Assembly: GCA_937896705.1 (NCBI GenBank)
Contig: CALBOC010000382.1
Location: 1 to 7,109 of the forward strand
Length of the DNA stretch: 7,109 nucleotides
Direction of reading: 5' to 3'
Source: an uncultured Micrococcaceae bacterium
GTDB lineage: Bacteria; Actinomycetota; Actinomycetes; Actinomycetales; Micrococcaceae
The notes under the pieces were generated by a model. The model searched no databases. It was not told where the DNA came from and saw nothing but the letters and a program-made list of their open reading frames with translations. The first letter of the stretch is position 1, and each line of letters starts with the position of its first letter. This document shows positions 1-5,593 of the stretch, one piece after another. The position numbers were made by a program, and so were the translations under genes.

Positions 1-71
1 AGGGTTTCGCTATTGGTGCTCATAATTCTATTGTCACTCACCAACATGAAAGTTTCGACTAACCTAAACTA

Positions 72-99
72 GTTGGAGGTTAATCCACAGCCTCACAAC
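72..99 (+). promoter_or_regulatory. Leader hairpin upstream of glyS hiding a GGAGGT
   Basis: GTTGGAGG (72-79) can pair with CCTC-A-CAAC (91-99), giving an 8-bp stem with one bulged A and an 11-nt loop. The 5' arm contains GGAGGT (75-80), a near-perfect Shine-Dalgarno sequence. No usable start codon follows it at a normal distance: the nearest GTG (105) is followed at once by a stop. A short T run lies at 111-115, about 12 nt past the stem, which is too far for a textbook intrinsic terminator. It could be a weak terminator for an upstream gene, a leader structure of glyS, or chance. The flanks (1-71 and 100-138) hold no gene. TTGTCA at 31-36 resembles a -35 box, but I see no convincing -10 at the right distance. 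Confidence 0.3.
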
Positions 100-123
100 C
101 AAACGTGTAATTTTTCGATAATG

Positions 124-128
124 GAAAG
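124..128 (+). promoter_or_regulatory. Likely ribosome binding site that sets the glyS start
   Basis: GAAAG lies 10 nt before the ATG at 139 and matches part of the anti-Shine-Dalgarno complement. The upstream in-frame candidates, TTG at 73 and ATG at 121, have no such sequence in front of them. TAATTT (108-113) ends 7 nt before ATG 121, so a leaderless start at 121 is a possible alternative that would add six residues. Confidence 0.45.
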
Positions 129-138
129 TGATACCTCC

Positions 139-1515
139 ATGGCACAACCGTCCACTCTCGACCAGGTTATTAACCTGGCAAAACGCCGCGGATTTGTATT
201 CCAGGCCGGTGAGATTTATGGCGGTTCACGCTCTGCATGGGACTATGGTCCACTCGGCGTTGAACTCAAAGAAAACATCAAGTCTCAGTGGTGGAATACC
301 TTCGTTCGAGGACGCGGCGACATGGTCGGGTTGGACTCTTCCATTATCCTGCCTCGCCAGGTGTGGGAGGCCTCCGGTCACGTCGAGACGTTCGTCGATC
401 CGCTGGCCGAGTGCATGGCGTGTAATCACCGCCACCGCGACGATCACCTGATCGAGGCATTCGAAGCCAAACACGGTCGCACTCCAGCACGTGAAGAACT
501 GGTGTGCCCAAATTGTGGTACTCGCGGTCAAATGACTGAAGCGCGCACTTTTTCCGGTCTGATCCGGACCTTCCTGGGTCCTGTGGCCGACGAGGAAGGT
601 CTGCACTACCTGCGTCCAGAAACCGCCCAGGGGATGTACCTGAACTTCCTCAATGTGATTAACACCGCCCGAAAGAAACCACCTTTTGGGATGGGACAGA
701 TCGGAAAAGCGTTCCGCAACGAGATCACTCCGGGCAACTTTATCTTCCGCACCCGCGAATTTGAACAAATGGAAATTCAATACTTCGTCCCACCGACCGA
801 AGCCGATCAGTGGTTCGACACCTGGGTAAACCTTGCCCAGGACTGGTTCTTCGATTTGGGCCTGAAATCCGATAACTTGCGCCAATACAATGTGCCAGAC
901 GGTGAACGGGCACACTACTCCTCGGTGACCATTGACCTGGAATATAAGTTCGGTTTCGCCGGCAGTGACTGGGGTGAATTGATGGGTATTGCCAACCGTG
1001 GCGACTTCGACCTGTCGAATCACACCGAAGGCTCTGGCACGAAGATGCAATACTTCGACCAAGCCACCGAAGAGCACTACACGCCGTATGTCATCGAGCC
1101 ATCGTGGGGTCTGACCCGATCACTGATGGCATTCCTCGTCGACGCCTACGCCGAAGATGAGGCGCCCAATGCCAAAGGTGGCGTTGATAAGCGCACGGTG
1201 TTGCGGCTCGACCCACGCTTGGCTCCGGTCAAAGCAGCCGTCCTGCCGCTGTCCAAGAAAGCCGAGTTGGCACAACCGGCAAATCAACTGGCAGATCAGC
1301 TGCGTAAACGGTGGAACATCGACTATGACGATGCCGGGGCCATCGGGCGTCGCTACCGTCGTCACGATGAGATCGGGACCCCGTACTGTGTCACCTTTGA
1401 CTTCGACTCGCTGGACGACAACGCCGTCACGGTTCGTGATCGCGACTCAATGGCTCAAGAACGCGTGTCCTTGGACAAGGTCGAGAGCTACCTGGCAGAG
1501 CGTTTAGGGTGCTAA
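139..1515 (+). CDS. glyS: Glycyl-tRNA synthetase, single-chain alpha2 type
   Basis: Cytoplasmic class II aminoacyl-tRNA synthetase that charges tRNA-Gly with glycine using ATP. From ATG 139 it is 458 residues, normal for the actinobacterial homodimeric form. Visible order: N-terminal [20 protein letters not shown] (about 18-37), two CxxC pairs (C92/C95 and C123/C126) that probably bind zinc, RPETAQG (159-165), motif 2 from [10 protein letters not shown] to the second REFEQ (about 192-212), and motif 3 [10 protein letters not shown] (330-339). The C-terminal anticodon-binding domain starts near [16 protein letters not shown] (about 366-381) and runs to the end. The start at 139 is preferred because [18 protein letters not shown] lines up with the usual family N-terminus and has a plausible ribosome binding site. 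Motif 3 has Ser-Trp where I recall Ala-Ala or Ser-Ala in relatives. The next gene begins directly after its stop. Confidence 0.97.
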   Translation: MAQPSTLDQVINLAKRRGFVFQAGEIYGGSRSAWDYGPLGVELKENIKSQWWNTFVRGRGDMVGLDSSIILPRQVWEASGHVETFVDPLAECMACNHRHRDDHLIEAFEAKHGRTPAREELVCPNCGTRGQMTEARTFSGLIRTFLGPVADEEGLHYLRPETAQGMYLNFLNVINTARKKPPFGMGQIGKAFRNEITPGNFIFRTREFEQMEIQYFVPPTEADQWFDTWVNLAQDWFFDLGLKSDNLRQYNVPDGERAHYSSVTIDLEYKFGFAGSDWGELMGIANRGDFDLSNHTEGSGTKMQYFDQATEEHYTPYVIEPSWGLTRSLMAFLVDAYAEDEAPNAKGGVDKRTVLRLDPRLAPVKAAVLPLSKKAELAQPANQLADQLRKRWNIDYDDAGAIGRRYRRHDEIGTPYCVTFDFDSLDDNAVTVRDRDSMAQERVSLDKVESYLAERLGC

Positions 1516-2382
1516 GTGCACATCCGTGAGTGGCAAGACGGCGATGACCTGCGCTTGTTGGAGATCTTCGGTGACCCAGCAAGCGCACAACAGCACTATG
1601 ATCGCACCATGTTGGGGCCTTCGACCCAGGAGCCCTTCGGCGTGTGCCTGGTCGCCGAAGATGATGGTGTTCCGGTCGCAGCCGGAGCAATTCGAGCACA
1701 AGCCATCCATCCAATGCGGATGTGGTGCTTCATCGAAACCGCTCCGCTGCAACGGCGCAGGGGGATCGGCAGTGCGCTGTTGAACCAGCTTGTTGAACGT
1801 CTCCCGACCGACACGGCACTCAAGGCACGCTCGGTGGCCGGTGACGACGCTACCGCCGCGTGGTTACAGGCCCACGGGTTCGCCCAAATACAGCGGGCGC
1901 AGCGGATTCTTGTCGCTGCTGGCACGTTCGATGCCTCAGATATTGCGGTAGAAGAACTGGCCACCGGTTCGGTGGCTTTGTCCAAGGTCGCCGCCGAGTA
2001 CTACAACGCCACGCACCACTGGGATCCGTCGAATCTTAGTATCACCCAAGCCCAGCAGCTGTTACTGGCACCCCAATCCGGGGCCCAGCAAGCCTTCGTG
2101 ACTCGGCAAGATGGGCGCATCGTTGCTTTTGCCATCGCCTATCCGGGGCCGGTGCCTAATGTTGTGGATCTGTTTGTCGGCTACGACCCGCAGTATGAGG
2201 ATCCAGCGGATCATGTGAAAGCTTTGGTGGCGGTGGCTGGTGAACATCGCAGTTTGGCCATCGAGAGTGATCAGTCGACCACGGTGCTGAGGGGGCTGTT
2301 GGCCCAAGCCATCGGCGATGATCAGGCCTTGGTAGAGCACGAGTCCGTTATCTGGGCGACAGACGCATCCACCCATGCCTAA
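1516..2382 (+). CDS. GNAT-family N-acetyltransferase, tandem-domain-like
   Basis: Probable acetyl-CoA-dependent N-acetyltransferase of 288 residues; the acceptor is unknown. The N-terminal half is a normal GNAT fold: strand WCFIETAP (70-77) leads into the acetyl-CoA pyrophosphate loop QRRRGIGSALL (79-89), and AAWLQAHGF (114-122) is the typical late helix and strand. From about residue 133 a second segment of about 150 residues has GNAT-like stretches, with GRIVAFAIAYPG (200-211) and VVDLFVGYDP (216-225), but no R/QxxGxG loop. It may be a degenerate second GNAT domain, as in tandem-GNAT enzymes such as mycothiol synthase; nothing else points to mycothiol. The GTG start touches the glyS stop (TAAGTG) with only AGGG (1506-1509) as a weak ribosome site, so translation is probably coupled to glyS. 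The next gene's ATG lies inside its 3' end. Confidence 0.85.
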   Translation: MHIREWQDGDDLRLLEIFGDPASAQQHYDRTMLGPSTQEPFGVCLVAEDDGVPVAAGAIRAQAIHPMRMWCFIETAPLQRRRGIGSALLNQLVERLPTDTALKARSVAGDDATAAWLQAHGFAQIQRAQRILVAAGTFDASDIAVEELATGSVALSKVAAEYYNATHHWDPSNLSITQAQQLLLAPQSGAQQAFVTRQDGRIVAFAIAYPGPVPNVVDLFVGYDPQYEDPADHVKALVAVAGEHRSLAIESDQSTTVLRGLLAQAIGDDQALVEHESVIWATDASTHA

Positions 2383-3373
2383 CGTTCCATCGACGATCCC
2401 TGCCACCCGACGCAGGGTGACCCTCTGGATGTTCGGCATCCTGGTCCCGCTGGGTATCGCGCTGCTGGGTGCGATGATCTGGTTGTGGCCTTCTGGAAAC
2501 TACCAAGAACTATCACTGGATGACCCCTTATGGCACCACAGACAGTTTCACGGTGGTATCCGGCTCGGTCTCATCGGTGCCCAATACACGCTGTGACGGC
2601 GGCGCCGAGACCGGCAGCCCGACCCGGGTGTAAGAGGACTTACAATGCCAAACCGCCCAGGTGGCCACGGATCGAGGCAGTTATGCAGTTGAGATCCCGG
2701 CCCAGGTTTCGGCCTCGGCCGAGGTGGTGCGGGGCGATAACCTCAAGATCCTGATCGGTGAGGACCTAGCCGAAGCCGGCGTCTTCGTCGACTTCGAACG
2801 GACCGTGCCGGTCGTGCTCTTGGTCGCGCTGTATGCCCTGGTGGTGGTAATCGTGGCCCGCCGTTTTGGGTTGGACTGATCGGCAGCATGCTGATCATGC
2901 TTGTGGTCCTCTACTTCGCCCACGGGGTCTCGCTGCGGACCACCACAGCGCTGTTGGGCACCTTTATCGGGCTGCTGGTGGCCGGTTTAGGTGTGCTGAA
3001 CGATGTGACCATGACCCAGTCTTCGGCCGTCTGGGAGATCAAAGCAGCCCAACCCACGATCTCCGCGCGCAACCGCTTTGCAGCAGGGATGCGCATTGGC
3101 CGTGACCACATCGCCTCGACCGTGTACACGATTGCGTTGGCCTACGCGGGAGCCGCCCTGCCAATGCTGCTGGTCGTCTCACTGTATGAGCGTCCCATGA
3201 TGGACACCCTGATGGATGCCGAAATAGTGGAAGAAGTGGTGCGCATTCTGGTCGGGTCCGTCGGTCTGGTCCTGACGATTCCGATCACCACCGGTATCGC
3301 CGTGGCGGTGACCAACGCGGTGGCAGAACCCGCGGGACAGCGCCCTCGCTCAGCGGTTGTCCACGATCACTGA
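2375..3373 (+). pseudogene. YibE/F-family membrane protein, decayed (frameshift, stop, two deletions)
   Basis: Remnant of a multi-pass membrane protein of the YibE/F family, whose function is poorly known. The ATG at 2375 overlaps the acetyltransferase stop (ATGCCTAA), so it was the third gene of the unit. Pieces in order: a first membrane helix ending IWLWPSG (frame of 2375); an extracytoplasmic segment with SFTVVSGSV in another frame (from about 2528), continuing to VFVDFERTVPVVLLVAL; then GSMLIMLVVLYFAHG, LGVLNDVTMTQSSAVW, RIGRDHIASTVYTIALAYAG and VGSVGLVLTIPITT back in the first frame (to 3373). Lesions seen: an extra base in CCCC (2524-2527; with CCC the reading is DDPYGTTDSF), an in-frame TAA (2631-2633), a junction near 2868-2885 where about 30 residues seem lost and the frame shifts, and a junction near 2970-2990 where about 45 residues seem lost in frame. 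Family length is from memory. The longest open piece (2888-3373, 161 residues) could still be translated but lacks the front half. Confidence 0.88.
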
Positions 3374-4560
3374 GCCGATGGTCTGGTGCGAAAATACCAA
3401 CTGAAGGCGATACTTGCCACGAGTAAAACTGCCGCACATGCCACATAGGTGATGTGACCGCCCCAGATGGTAAAACCGACCCCGCCGACTAAACCAGCGA
3501 ACGCTAGCCCAATATCAAAGGTCATATTCCAAGCGACACTGCCTCGGTTTGGACTACCAGCTTGCTGGAATGCCATTAACAGGCTGGCTGCTTGGACGCT
3601 TCCGGTGCCGAAACCAAGTACCGCCATGGCCAGGAGCAGGACCCACCCGGCGGGTAACACCGCGGCAAAGACTAGCCCGATCAGGGTAATTACCAGCCCC
3701 GTAGTCATAACGCCGCTAGCTGCATGGCGGTCTAGCGTTGCGCTGCCGAGGAAGCGTCCGCCGATGACAAACACCTGCATGACAGCGATATACCACACCG
3801 GAGAAGCATCCGCCGCTGCCGGCCCGAAGGCAAGCACGAGCCCAAGGACCGTCAAGACGATAGCCGTCGGCAGTAGCACCGCTGCCAGTCCGACCACCTG
3901 TATCTGGCGCACCGGCTGAGCATGGTGCTGGCCGTCTGAGTGGGGTCCGGCGTGTTCGGTGACGTGTTTGGTTGGCACGGCTGCGACGGCAGGAATGGCC
4001 AGGAGGAGCAGCGCAAAACTCAACCATTTGACCTCGGTGCTCGACAGGAACGTGATCAGCCAGAGTCCCAGCGGCGCACCTATTGCGGTGGCCGTGGCCG
4101 TGGTTGCGCCAAAGAAACCAAGGGCCTTGCCGAGACGTTCCGGAGCCACCGTCGACGGGACCACCGCCGTGCCTATGACCACCAGTGCACCAAACCCGAG
4201 CCCGGACACAACACTACCGATGAGCAGGGCGACTAACGGGTCCGGGATGACCACCGTGCCTAAGTGCCCCAGGGCTTGCAGTCCGATGGCGGTCAAGAAC
4301 GTATAGCGCGCGCCCAGCCGAGTGTTGAGGGCGGGAACCGCCGGCTGGATCACCACGACCGCAATCATCATGACGGTCAAGACGGTCCCCGCGGTGACAG
4401 CAGATAGCCCCAGGCTTTGGCCGATGTCGACCAGGGTGGAGTAATTGAGAAAAAAGGTGCCGAAACCAAACAGCGCCATCCACATGACCCCGAGCAATGC
4501 CGGGGTCAACGTCCGTTGCGGTTTAGGCTCTTCGGCAGAAATCGGCAGGAGCATACCCAT
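3367..4560 (-). CDS. Major facilitator superfamily (MFS) transporter
   Basis: Inner-membrane secondary transporter of 397 residues, the normal MFS length, with about 12 hydrophobic segments in two sixes; probably an efflux carrier, substrate unknown. A short cytoplasmic N-terminus precedes helix 1 (about 20-40). The loop between helices 2 and 3 (LNTRLGARY, 78-86) is a degenerate form of MFS motif A without its Asp. The central loop between the two halves carries five histidines in 15 residues (H189, H193, H197, H202, H203), which could bind metal or simply be a polar linker. The start is uncertain: ATG 4560 and ATG 4554 are two codons apart and neither has a clear ribosome site. It lies 34 nt after the methyltransferase stop, so the two are probably co-transcribed. 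Its 3' end overlaps the last 7 nt of the YibE/F relic on the other strand. Confidence 0.88.
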   Translation of the reverse strand: MGMLLPISAEEPKPQRTLTPALLGVMWMALFGFGTFFLNYSTLVDIGQSLGLSAVTAGTVLTVMMIAVVVIQPAVPALNTRLGARYTFLTAIGLQALGHLGTVVIPDPLVALLIGSVVSGLGFGALVVIGTAVVPSTVAPERLGKALGFFGATTATATAIGAPLGLWLITFLSSTEVKWLSFALLLLAIPAVAAVPTKHVTEHAGPHSDGQHHAQPVRQIQVVGLAAVLLPTAIVLTVLGLVLAFGPAAADASPVWYIAVMQVFVIGGRFLGSATLDRHAASGVMTTGLVITLIGLVFAAVLPAGWVLLLAMAVLGFGTGSVQAASLLMAFQQAGSPNRGSVAWNMTFDIGLAFAGLVGGVGFTIWGGHITYVACAAVLLVASIAFSWYFRTRPSAQ

Positions 4561-4594
4561 GACCCTAGAGCATGGTCTGAGGAGGGCAGTAGTG

Positions 4595-5299
4595 TTAGGG
4601 CTTGAGGCGCAGCACGGCCATTAAAAACTCGCCGTCTTCGTCGAACGGATCAAACTGCCAGGACCCGAACCGCTGATAGACCGCCAAACCGGCCTGTTCC
4701 GCATCCGCGGTGAACTGGTGATTCGAATAGCCGCGCGCCAACTGAAACCCGGTCACGAAACGAGAGCTGGCGTGCATGTGCTGAGCCACATTGACCAGGG
4801 CCGGGATGCGTTCCCAATCGGCTAAGAAAGTCTGAACGTTGCCCGCCGACACAATAATGTCGAAGGTTTTGACTTCGCCGGAGTCATCACGCAACACAAA
4901 ATCGGCCAGGTCTGCTACCTCAAAATGCGCCTGCGGATATTTCGCGGTGGCGACCTTGACCAGGTGAGGATCTAGATCAATGCCGGTTACCTGATGACCG
5001 ACTGCCGCGAGGTAACCGGCGACTCGACCGTTACCCGACCCGGCATCCAAAATGCTAGAGCCTCGTGCGGCGAGCGCATCGATGGCTCGTGCTTCCCCAT
5101 CGATATCATTGCCAGCGGCTTCAAGGCGTTCCCACCGCTGGGCGTAGCGTTCCGAATGCGTGGGATCCTGCATGGCCTGACGCCATTTATTCAGCTCGCG
5201 TTCGGACTCGGCGGGCTGCTCGGCCGTTGCTTTGGGAGTGGCAGACAGTGAAAGGGTGTGAGCAGAGTCGGGGGTTGAAAGAAATTCCTCGTGAGACAT
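4595..5299 (-). CDS. Class I SAM-dependent methyltransferase
   Basis: Cytoplasmic methyltransferase of 234 residues using S-adenosylmethionine; acceptor unknown. A polar, Ser/Ala/Glu-rich N-terminal tail (about 1-55) precedes the Rossmann-like domain: motif I ILDAGSGNGR (83-92), the acidic ribose-binding strand end GIDLD (106-110), FEVADLADF (126-134), and FDIIVSAGNVQTFL (146-159) as the post-motif strand. The C-terminal strands read RFGSWQFDPF and EFLMAVLRLKP. The frame stays open upstream to 5413. I chose ATG 5299 because a TACAAT box ends exactly 6 nt before it, and because the longer version would run through the 5404-5425 palindrome and an unconvincing Cys/Trp-rich stretch. It is the first gene of a probable two-gene operon with the transporter and is divergent from mmsA. 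The substrate could be a small molecule the transporter exports, but nothing in the sequence proves it. Confidence 0.87.
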   Translation of the reverse strand: MSHEEFLSTPDSAHTLSLSATPKATAEQPAESERELNKWRQAMQDPTHSERYAQRWERLEAAGNDIDGEARAIDALAARGSSILDAGSGNGRVAGYLAAVGHQVTGIDLDPHLVKVATAKYPQAHFEVADLADFVLRDDSGEVKTFDIIVSAGNVQTFLADWERIPALVNVAQHMHASSRFVTGFQLARGYSNHQFTADAEQAGLAVYQRFGSWQFDPFDEDGEFLMAVLRLKP

Positions 5300-5305
5300 A
5301 TGCCC

Positions 5306-5311
5306 ATTGTA
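5306..5311 (-). promoter_or_regulatory. Probable -10 box giving a leaderless methyltransferase mRNA
   Basis: On the minus strand TACAAT is followed by GGGCAT and then the ATG at 5299. A transcript starting at that A would begin 7 nt after the box, the geometry of leaderless genes common in actinobacteria. No Shine-Dalgarno sequence precedes the ATG, which fits. The -35 position (about 5329-5334, CACCCG on the minus strand) is poor, so the promoter may be weak or activator-dependent. Confidence 0.5.
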
Positions 5312-5403
5312 GAAGTCAGTTCGGTGAGCGGGTGCGCATTCCACGATCGGCAAGATTGCACCGCCCCAACCCATCCATCGATTAATGCACAGCATATTGA
5401 CCA

Positions 5404-5425
5404 CAGTGTGCATGTATGCACACTG
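5404..5425. promoter_or_regulatory. 22-bp perfect palindrome, CRP/GlxR-like operator candidate
   Basis: CAGTGTGCAT-GT-ATGCACACTG: two perfect 10-bp arms around a 2-bp centre. Inside it, TGTGC-N6-GCACA (5407-5422) matches the CRP/GlxR-family pattern TGTGA-N6-TCACA at eight of ten defined positions. TTGACC (5397-5402) next to it looks like a -35 box, but no good -10 follows. It sits about 105 bp upstream of the methyltransferase start and about 170 bp upstream of the mmsA start, so either gene could be the target. The family assignment is inference. Confidence 0.55.
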
Positions 5426-5463
5426 ACTGTGAGGTATTGGTCACTGCCTTTCAGTCCGTAACT

Positions 5464-5492
5464 GTGGCATACGCCACCGCATAGGTGGCATA
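5464..5492. repeat. GTGGCATA direct repeat with an internal inverted GCCAC
   Basis: GTGGCATA occurs at 5464-5471 and 5485-5492, a period of 21 bp (two helical turns). Between them GCCACC (5473-5478) is inverted to both: GTGGC-atac-GCCAC upstream and GCCACC-gcata-GGTGGC downstream. A further GTGGC lies at 5526-5530 at the edge of the next palindrome. The layout suggests half-sites for a DNA-binding protein, or two alternative hairpins that exclude each other. A weak promoter reading TTGGTC (5437-5442), 16 nt, TAACTG (5459-5464) would end at the first copy, placing these sites downstream of a possible mmsA -10 box. Confidence 0.4.
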
Positions 5493-5506
5493 TTAGACAT
5501 AACGCA

Positions 5507-5528
5507 CACAACAGAACATTCTGTTGTG
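5507..5528. promoter_or_regulatory. 22-bp perfect palindrome, operator candidate for mmsA
   Basis: CACAACAGAA-CA-TTCTGTTGTG: two perfect 10-bp arms with a 2-bp centre, the same layout as the 5404-5425 palindrome but a different sequence. Its centre is 103 bp from the other centre, close to ten helical turns. It lies 65 bp before the mmsA start, where a repressor would commonly act. A loop of only 2 nt makes a protein-binding site more likely than an RNA hairpin. I do not recognise the cognate regulator, and none is encoded in the window. Confidence 0.55.
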
Positions 5529-5545
5529 GCACGAGCCTCATTAGC

Positions 5546-5571
5546 GCACCGCAGGGAAATACCTGCGGTGC
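5546..5571 (+). promoter_or_regulatory. Perfect 10-bp hairpin in the mmsA leader
   Basis: GCACCGCAGG (5546-5555), loop GAAATA, CCTGCGGTGC (5562-5571): a fully paired GC-rich stem with a 6-nt loop, ending 10 nt before the mmsA ribosome site. No T run follows, so it is not a normal intrinsic terminator. It could stabilise the 5' end of the mRNA, bind a regulator as DNA or RNA, or affect ribosome access. Confidence 0.5.
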
Positions 5572-5581
5572 CGTTCATGTC

Positions 5582-5587
5582 GAAAGG
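5582..5587 (+). promoter_or_regulatory. Ribosome binding site of mmsA
   Basis: GAAAGG lies 6 nt before ATG 5594, a good match to the anti-Shine-Dalgarno complement at normal spacing. It supports this start for mmsA. Confidence 0.75.
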
Positions 5588-5593
5588 GACACG

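Noticed and set aside
1..138. T-box riboswitch ahead of glyS
   Set aside because: The visible leader is too short, and I see neither a T-box-like sequence nor a terminator-antiterminator pair.
226..1077. 283-codon open frame on the minus strand inside glyS
   Set aside because: It lies wholly opposite a clear GlyRS gene, has no family motif I recognise, and is the usual shadow of biased codon use.
2524..2527. CCCC as a programmed frameshift site
   Set aside because: A TAA and two deletions downstream would still prevent a full protein, so decay explains it better.
2631..2633. In-frame TAA as a recoded or programmed readthrough codon
   Set aside because: Other lesions break the same gene, and no recoding signal or structure is evident; a plain nonsense mutation is simpler.
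2530..2754. 74-codon plus-strand frame inside the YibE/F relic
   Set aside because: It is Arg/Pro-rich with no family resemblance; the frame two bases away carries the YibE/F sequence across the same stretch.
5300..5413. 38-residue N-terminal extension of the methyltransferase
   Set aside because: It would run through the 5404-5425 palindrome and the TACAAT box, and its Cys/Trp-rich sequence is unlike a methyltransferase N-terminus.
5507..5528. Intrinsic terminator or SOS (LexA) box
   Set aside because: The 2-nt centre and lack of a T run do not suit a terminator, and the arms do not match the actinobacterial GAAC-N4-GTTC SOS pattern.
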